Assembly (NCBI GenBank): GCA_019054805.1
Contig: JAHQIY010000001.1
Span: 9,128,501-9,192,500, forward strand
Length of the DNA: 64,000 nt
Origin: Brachionus manjavacas
Taxonomy: Eukaryota; Rotifera; Eurotatoria; Ploima; Brachionidae
Direction of reading: 5' to 3'
Positions 60,243 to 64,000 of the stretch are shown here, in pieces. The notes below the pieces were generated by a model. It was not told the DNA's origin. It made no database searches and saw nothing but the letters and a program-made list of their open reading frames with translations. Position numbers and translations under genes: made by a program. Within the stretch, counting starts at the first letter, position 1, and the number at the start of each line of letters is the position of its first letter.

Positions 60243-60908
60243 AATTGAAAATCAAATGTCTCAACATTAACAAAATAAAAAATTTTGTATTAAATCAATT
60301 TCATTCCTAATCATTTTTATATTTTAAATCAATTTATTCCAAAAAAAGGTTAAAAATTTCAATTTACATCAAACTTGTTATATTCACTGCTAATTTTTTA
60401 CAAAAAATCAAAATGCTGTTGTTTTTATCATATAGTGTGTAATGAATTGATTTTTTTCTTATTTTTATTTAGTGGATAAGCTTAAAGAGGGCCTTTATTT
60501 TTTAATTTTAAGTCATTTATTTAAATTATTTAAAAACGATTTAGTTTGGCATGAATGTTACTTTCTAAGATTCTGATTCAACGATTCAATCTCACAAAGC
60601 AAACTTGAAAATTGACAATTTGAATTGCTTTTCTATTCAAGTAAATTAAAAATTAATGTACTCACAAAATATTTGCCCTAAAATAAAAAATTTTAAATTA
60701 AAATCTGGTAAAATAATCTTTCATGTGATAAATTTTAGAAAAAAAAAACATTGCTATCAATAAGTAAAATTTTTAATCCAACATGTTTTATCAAATATTC
60801 GAAAAAAATCACATGAACAGGGAGTATAAGAATAATTAGAATTTTTTTATGATAATTTTAAAATATTTGAAAAACAAAATTATTTTTAGTTCTTAATATT
60901 TTTTCAAA
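60243..60908. other. Intergenic, upstream of acid ceramidase
   Basis: No coding or repeat feature recognised; probably the acid ceramidase promoter region. Confidence 0.4.
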
Positions 60909-62608
60909 ATGAAATTTTTAGTTATTTTATTAGTTCTCAGCGTGACCTTACTCGTCCGAACCGAGGTAATTAAAATTTTAGTTTGAAAAAGTTCTCTAAA
61001 TTCAATTTGAAGCCTGAACAAGTTTGTGAAAATGGAAAATATCCGCCTGATCCTTCAATTTCTTTCGTACCAACTTACGTGGTTAATTTAGATATACCAC
61101 CGAGTCAAAGATGGCTGGAGCTCAGCCGCAAATACCAAAAACCTGTAAAATTGATCCAAAGTTTAAATAAAATTAATTCCATTAATTTTATTAAATTAGC
61201 TAAGCAATATTGTTACTTACATTAAGAAATTTGTTCTTGAGTTCAGCCCAAAATTACAAAAATTAATTGACTTGATAGATAATAAATTAGTTAGTGTTCT
61301 TGTTAAGAAAAAAGATTAATTTATTTTAAGTTGGCTATTTAGGGCTTGGTTGCTGATTCTTTACCTGAACCATATGGTGAAGAAATAAAAGGAATAGCTA
61401 ATGCTACCAATATTGAGCTCGGAGAGCTTGTTCTTTACAATATTTTTTATGAAGTTTTCACTTTATGCACCTCCATAGTTGGTGAAGATAGCAATGGAAA
61501 AATGTACCATGCTAGAAATCTAGATTTTGGTCTATTTCTTGGTTGGGATATTAAAAATGACGTAAGTAAAAGAATGTTTTGAATTTTAAATTATATTTAT
61601 TGATAAAAACCTAGACTTGGATTATCAGTGAATTGTTGCGTCCATTAATAATGAACATTAATTACACAAAAGGAGGCGAGCTCAAGTATAAAACAGTTAC
61701 ATTTTTTGGATTTGTTGGTCTGATAACAGGAGTAAAACCGGTTTGTTAATTTTACAGCTTTGTAAAAAAAATTAAATTAAATTGTATTTTTTTTAATTCA
61801 GAATGCGTTTAGTGTAAGCGTTAATGAACGATTTAATGTAAATGGAGGCTTTATTGGTCTTTTCGAGTGGCTTTTGAACATTGACCGAAAACAAGCTTGG
61901 ACAACGTTAGTGGCAAGAGATTGTTTCGAAAACGACGAAATGGATTTTAATCATGTCGTCAAGACATTGGCCAATACTCCATTAATTGCACCAGTTTATT
62001 ATATAATTGCAGGTCCCGAAAAACAGCAGGTTTATTTTTAAAAAAGAGCTCTAAATTTATTTTGAATAATAAATTAATGGTAAAAAGGGTGCTGTAGTTA
62101 CTCGAGATAGAGCTAAAGCTGTTGATGTATGGCTATTGGGTACAAATAATACTTGGTTCATTGCCGAAACCAATTATGATCACTGGAAAAAACCTTTAAT
62201 AATTGATGACAGAATTACACCGTGTAATCGATGCATGAATAAACTTGGAAAAGAGGTTTTTTAGCACTTTGAAGTTTGTGGTCGAATTCTGTCGATTATG
62301 ACCCTAATTTTAACTAATAATTTATCATTTTAGTTAAAATTTTATCATAAACTTCAATGTCTTGTTTTATTCTTAATTTAAAAAACATCTTTTAAAATTT
62401 TTTTTAGAAAATGTCATTTGAGGGCTTATTCAATGTGCTTTCATCCAAACCTGTTCTAAATAAGGTATTTCTTGACAGAAATTGAAAAATATTCTATTAA
62501 TCTTTGGATTAATTAAAGCTTACTGTTTATTCAGCTTTGATTGAACCTAAAACTGGAAGATTAGAAACTTATATTCAATATTGTCCAACACCGTGCGATC
62601 CGTTCTAA
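60909..62608 (+). CDS. ASAH1: Acid ceramidase (N-acylsphingosine amidohydrolase), 379 aa
   Basis: Lysosomal Ntn-hydrolase that splits ceramide into sphingosine and fatty acid. Nine exons: 60909-60965, 61013-61144, 61227-61289, 61343-61561, 61615-61740, 61802-62029, 62088-62255, 62408-62464 and 62519-62608; human ASAH1 has 395 residues. The signal peptide is MKFLVILLVLSVTLLVRTE. The self-cleavage site and nucleophile lie in FTLCTSIVGED (Cys126). Active-site R142 and D145 (HARNLDFG), N304 (ETNYDHW) and R317 (DDRITP) keep exactly the spacing of the human residues, so it should be self-processing and active. The C-terminus LETYIQYCPTPCDPF matches the family. NAAA is the nearest alternative, but the FTLCTSIV...LGWD context and C-terminal Cys pair favour acid ceramidase. 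Exon 3 borders are the least certain. A poly(A) signal lies at 62688-62693. Confidence 0.94.
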
Positions 62609-62687
62609 ATTTTTTAAATCTATAGTCAAATTTAACTATTTAAATATTAACTTTAACAAAGCCTTATTATATTTTTTGTATTTTTTC

Positions 62688-62693
62688 AATAAA
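62688..62693 (+). other. Poly(A) signal of acid ceramidase
   Basis: AATAAA 80 bp downstream of the stop codon. Confidence 0.5.
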
Positions 62694-63026
62694 TCGAAGG
62701 CTTGTACTTTTATTCTTCAAATATTAAAAAATAAAAGAAAAAAAATTTAATCAAAAACTTTTATTTATATTAATTTACTTAAAAAGGGGTGAGAGTAGTT
62801 TGAATTATCTTTTCGAAGTTTTAGATGTCCTGGTTAACTTAATAAATATTAATTGTGACATCAAGATTTATTACGATCTTTAGATAAATATTCCATTCTG
62901 AAAATATAATATCGTAATAGGAATAGGGTTAAAATTCTGAGCGTCTTTAAAATTTGAAAACATTTTGTAACATTTGGAACATAAAAACCGCACATAACAT
63001 CTATATTTGATATTAATATCATGAAC
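62694..63026. other. AT-rich spacer before the right-edge LINE
   Basis: No feature recognised. Composition changes sharply at about 63027, marking the 5' boundary of the LINE fragment. Confidence 0.45.
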
Positions 63027-64000
63027 CAACTAGAGCTGCAAAATGCCTCGACATAATTCTCACCAATGCCCCAGACTGCTACATCTCAGAGACACGTAAC
63101 CCACTCGGTCCACCAACCAGCTCTCCCCAGTATTTCAACTTACCTGACGAGGCTAGTACAAACTCGGAAAACAACGAACTGAGCTGCAGCGATCACCGAA
63201 TCGTCCTGGCCGTTGCCCCAAAACACCTTTATTCGGCAACCAGACCTTCCGAACGAAAAATTTTAGTCCGATCAGGTCAACTTCGCGACGCAGTTGCTGC
63301 AATACGACAGCTTGACACCAATGCCCTTCTCGTTGACATTGAAACAGACCCGCACAGCTCCATCAACCGATTCATGCAAGCCATTCGTAACGCACAAGAC
63401 CTTCACCAGCCATTGCGAATCGTTAAGACTAAGGGTGACCAAGAGTGGATGAATATCGAAATCAAGCAGCTGATCCGCGAACGCCAGCGTCTACACTCTG
63501 CAGGTGAACACAACCTAAGTGATCAACTCGCTCTTCGCATTGTAGGTTTAATCGCCACCCGCAAAGCTACCTTCTACCGCGAGAAGTATACGAGGAGTAA
63601 AGCCGGCATATGGGAACATGCAAACAAGTTGCGCAAGCCACCAACCACTCTCCCACCTGATCCTGATTATGGCGAATGACTAAACGAGCAGTTCTCGGAT
63701 ACTGTTTGGCAAGGAGTGACTCAAGCTAACATATCACGCTTTATTTGTCGCGATGCCTTGCCACCCGTCGTTCCGGTTTTCAACTTTACCAACGTAGGCG
63801 AACAACTTCGCAACGTGAAGTCAACCTCGGCTGGCCCAGATGGCATCTCAGGAAAGCTACTTTACTCAGCAAGACTCGAATTAGTTTCACCTTTAGTTAC
63901 CATCTTTAACCATTGCGTAAACAAAGGTATTGTCATTGACGAATGGTGACTTGGTAACATCACGCCAATCCCGAAAGTGCAGAATACAGCTACACCTAGC
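63027..64000 (+). mobile_element. GC-richer LINE, endonuclease end to RT start, running off the right edge
   Basis: Close to half G+C, against roughly a quarter around it. The plus strand encodes LDIILTNAPDCYISETRNPL and SCSDHRIVLAVAP (end of the endonuclease domain). The linker with EWMNIEIKQLIRERQRLHSA follows, then the RT start VKSTSAGPDGISGKLLYSAR and LGNITPIPK. Only two stop codons interrupt nearly 1 kb (TGA at 63677-63679 and 63947-63949), so the copy is fairly young. Composition matches the family B 3' ends at 30076-30480, possibly the same family. It is 5'-truncated within the endonuclease. Confidence 0.85.

Noticed and set aside
60966-61012. 16-nt intron ending at the first AG after acid ceramidase exon 1
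   Set aside because: It leads to an immediate stop. The acceptor at 61012 gives a normal 47-nt intron and keeps frame.
61145-61226. Extended acid ceramidase exon 2 (PVKLIQSLNKINS...)
   Set aside because: It resembles the human sequence slightly, but no donor returns it to the next exon in frame. The GT at 61145 does.

Overview
This is a 64 kb piece of a very AT-rich nuclear genome from an invertebrate animal. Genes are split by canonical GT-AG introns, most only 45-60 nt long. The gene set is metazoan: elongin A, a GAF-domain PDE11-type phosphodiesterase, prefoldin 3, a zeta/iota-like diacylglycerol kinase, a secreted alpha-carbonic anhydrase and acid ceramidase. Base composition, tiny introns and mixed retroelements would fit a monogonont rotifer such as Brachionus. 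That is an inference from general features; another AT-rich invertebrate is possible.

Layout. 1-1478 (-): elongin A, cut by the left edge. 2.5-6.4 kb: transposon debris (MULE pieces, a hAT MITE with an 8-bp target duplication, a tRNA-derived SINE) and two striking palindromes. 6.4-12.3 kb: no gene seen. 12344-22829 (+): PDE11-like gene rebuilt as 10 exons and 979 codons, its three long introns filled with LINE, MULE and mariner-like pieces. 22987-23682 (-): prefoldin subunit 3, convergent with PDE11 and 157 bp away. 24.1-25.2 kb: 5'-truncated LINE. 28449-33770 (-): compact diacylglycerol kinase with a LINE-in-LINE insertion in its largest intron and a possible extra 3' exon at 27937-28016. 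33.8-40.5 kb: no convincing gene. 40.5-46.7 kb: retroelement graveyard (Ty3/gypsy pol remnant, several LINE 3' ends, one nested in another). 47460-48302 (+): intronless 280-codon gene of unknown function. 51548-53400 (-): leucine-rich-repeat protein. 54670-55866 (-): alpha-carbonic anhydrase with signal peptide and hydrophobic C-terminal tail. 58139-60234: a complete but inactivated Merlin (ISXO2/IS1016-like) transposon with an inverted-repeat element inside it. 60909-62608 (+): acid ceramidase. 63.0-64.0 kb: GC-richer LINE piece running off the right edge.

The host genes do not form one pathway. Two concern lipid signalling (diacylglycerol kinase, acid ceramidase), one cyclic nucleotides, one protein folding, one transcription elongation or ubiquitination. 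Exons were joined by hand from splice signals, reading frame and family resemblance. All protein-coding genes named here rest on recognisable family motifs, not on database searches. I did not find a clearly new multi-gene system. The points most worth checking are the 30-36 nt introns, a GC-AG intron, the stripped-down diacylglycerol kinase and its possible Cys/acidic tail, the Merlin element with a C2H2 finger, and the shared 3' signature of one LINE family.
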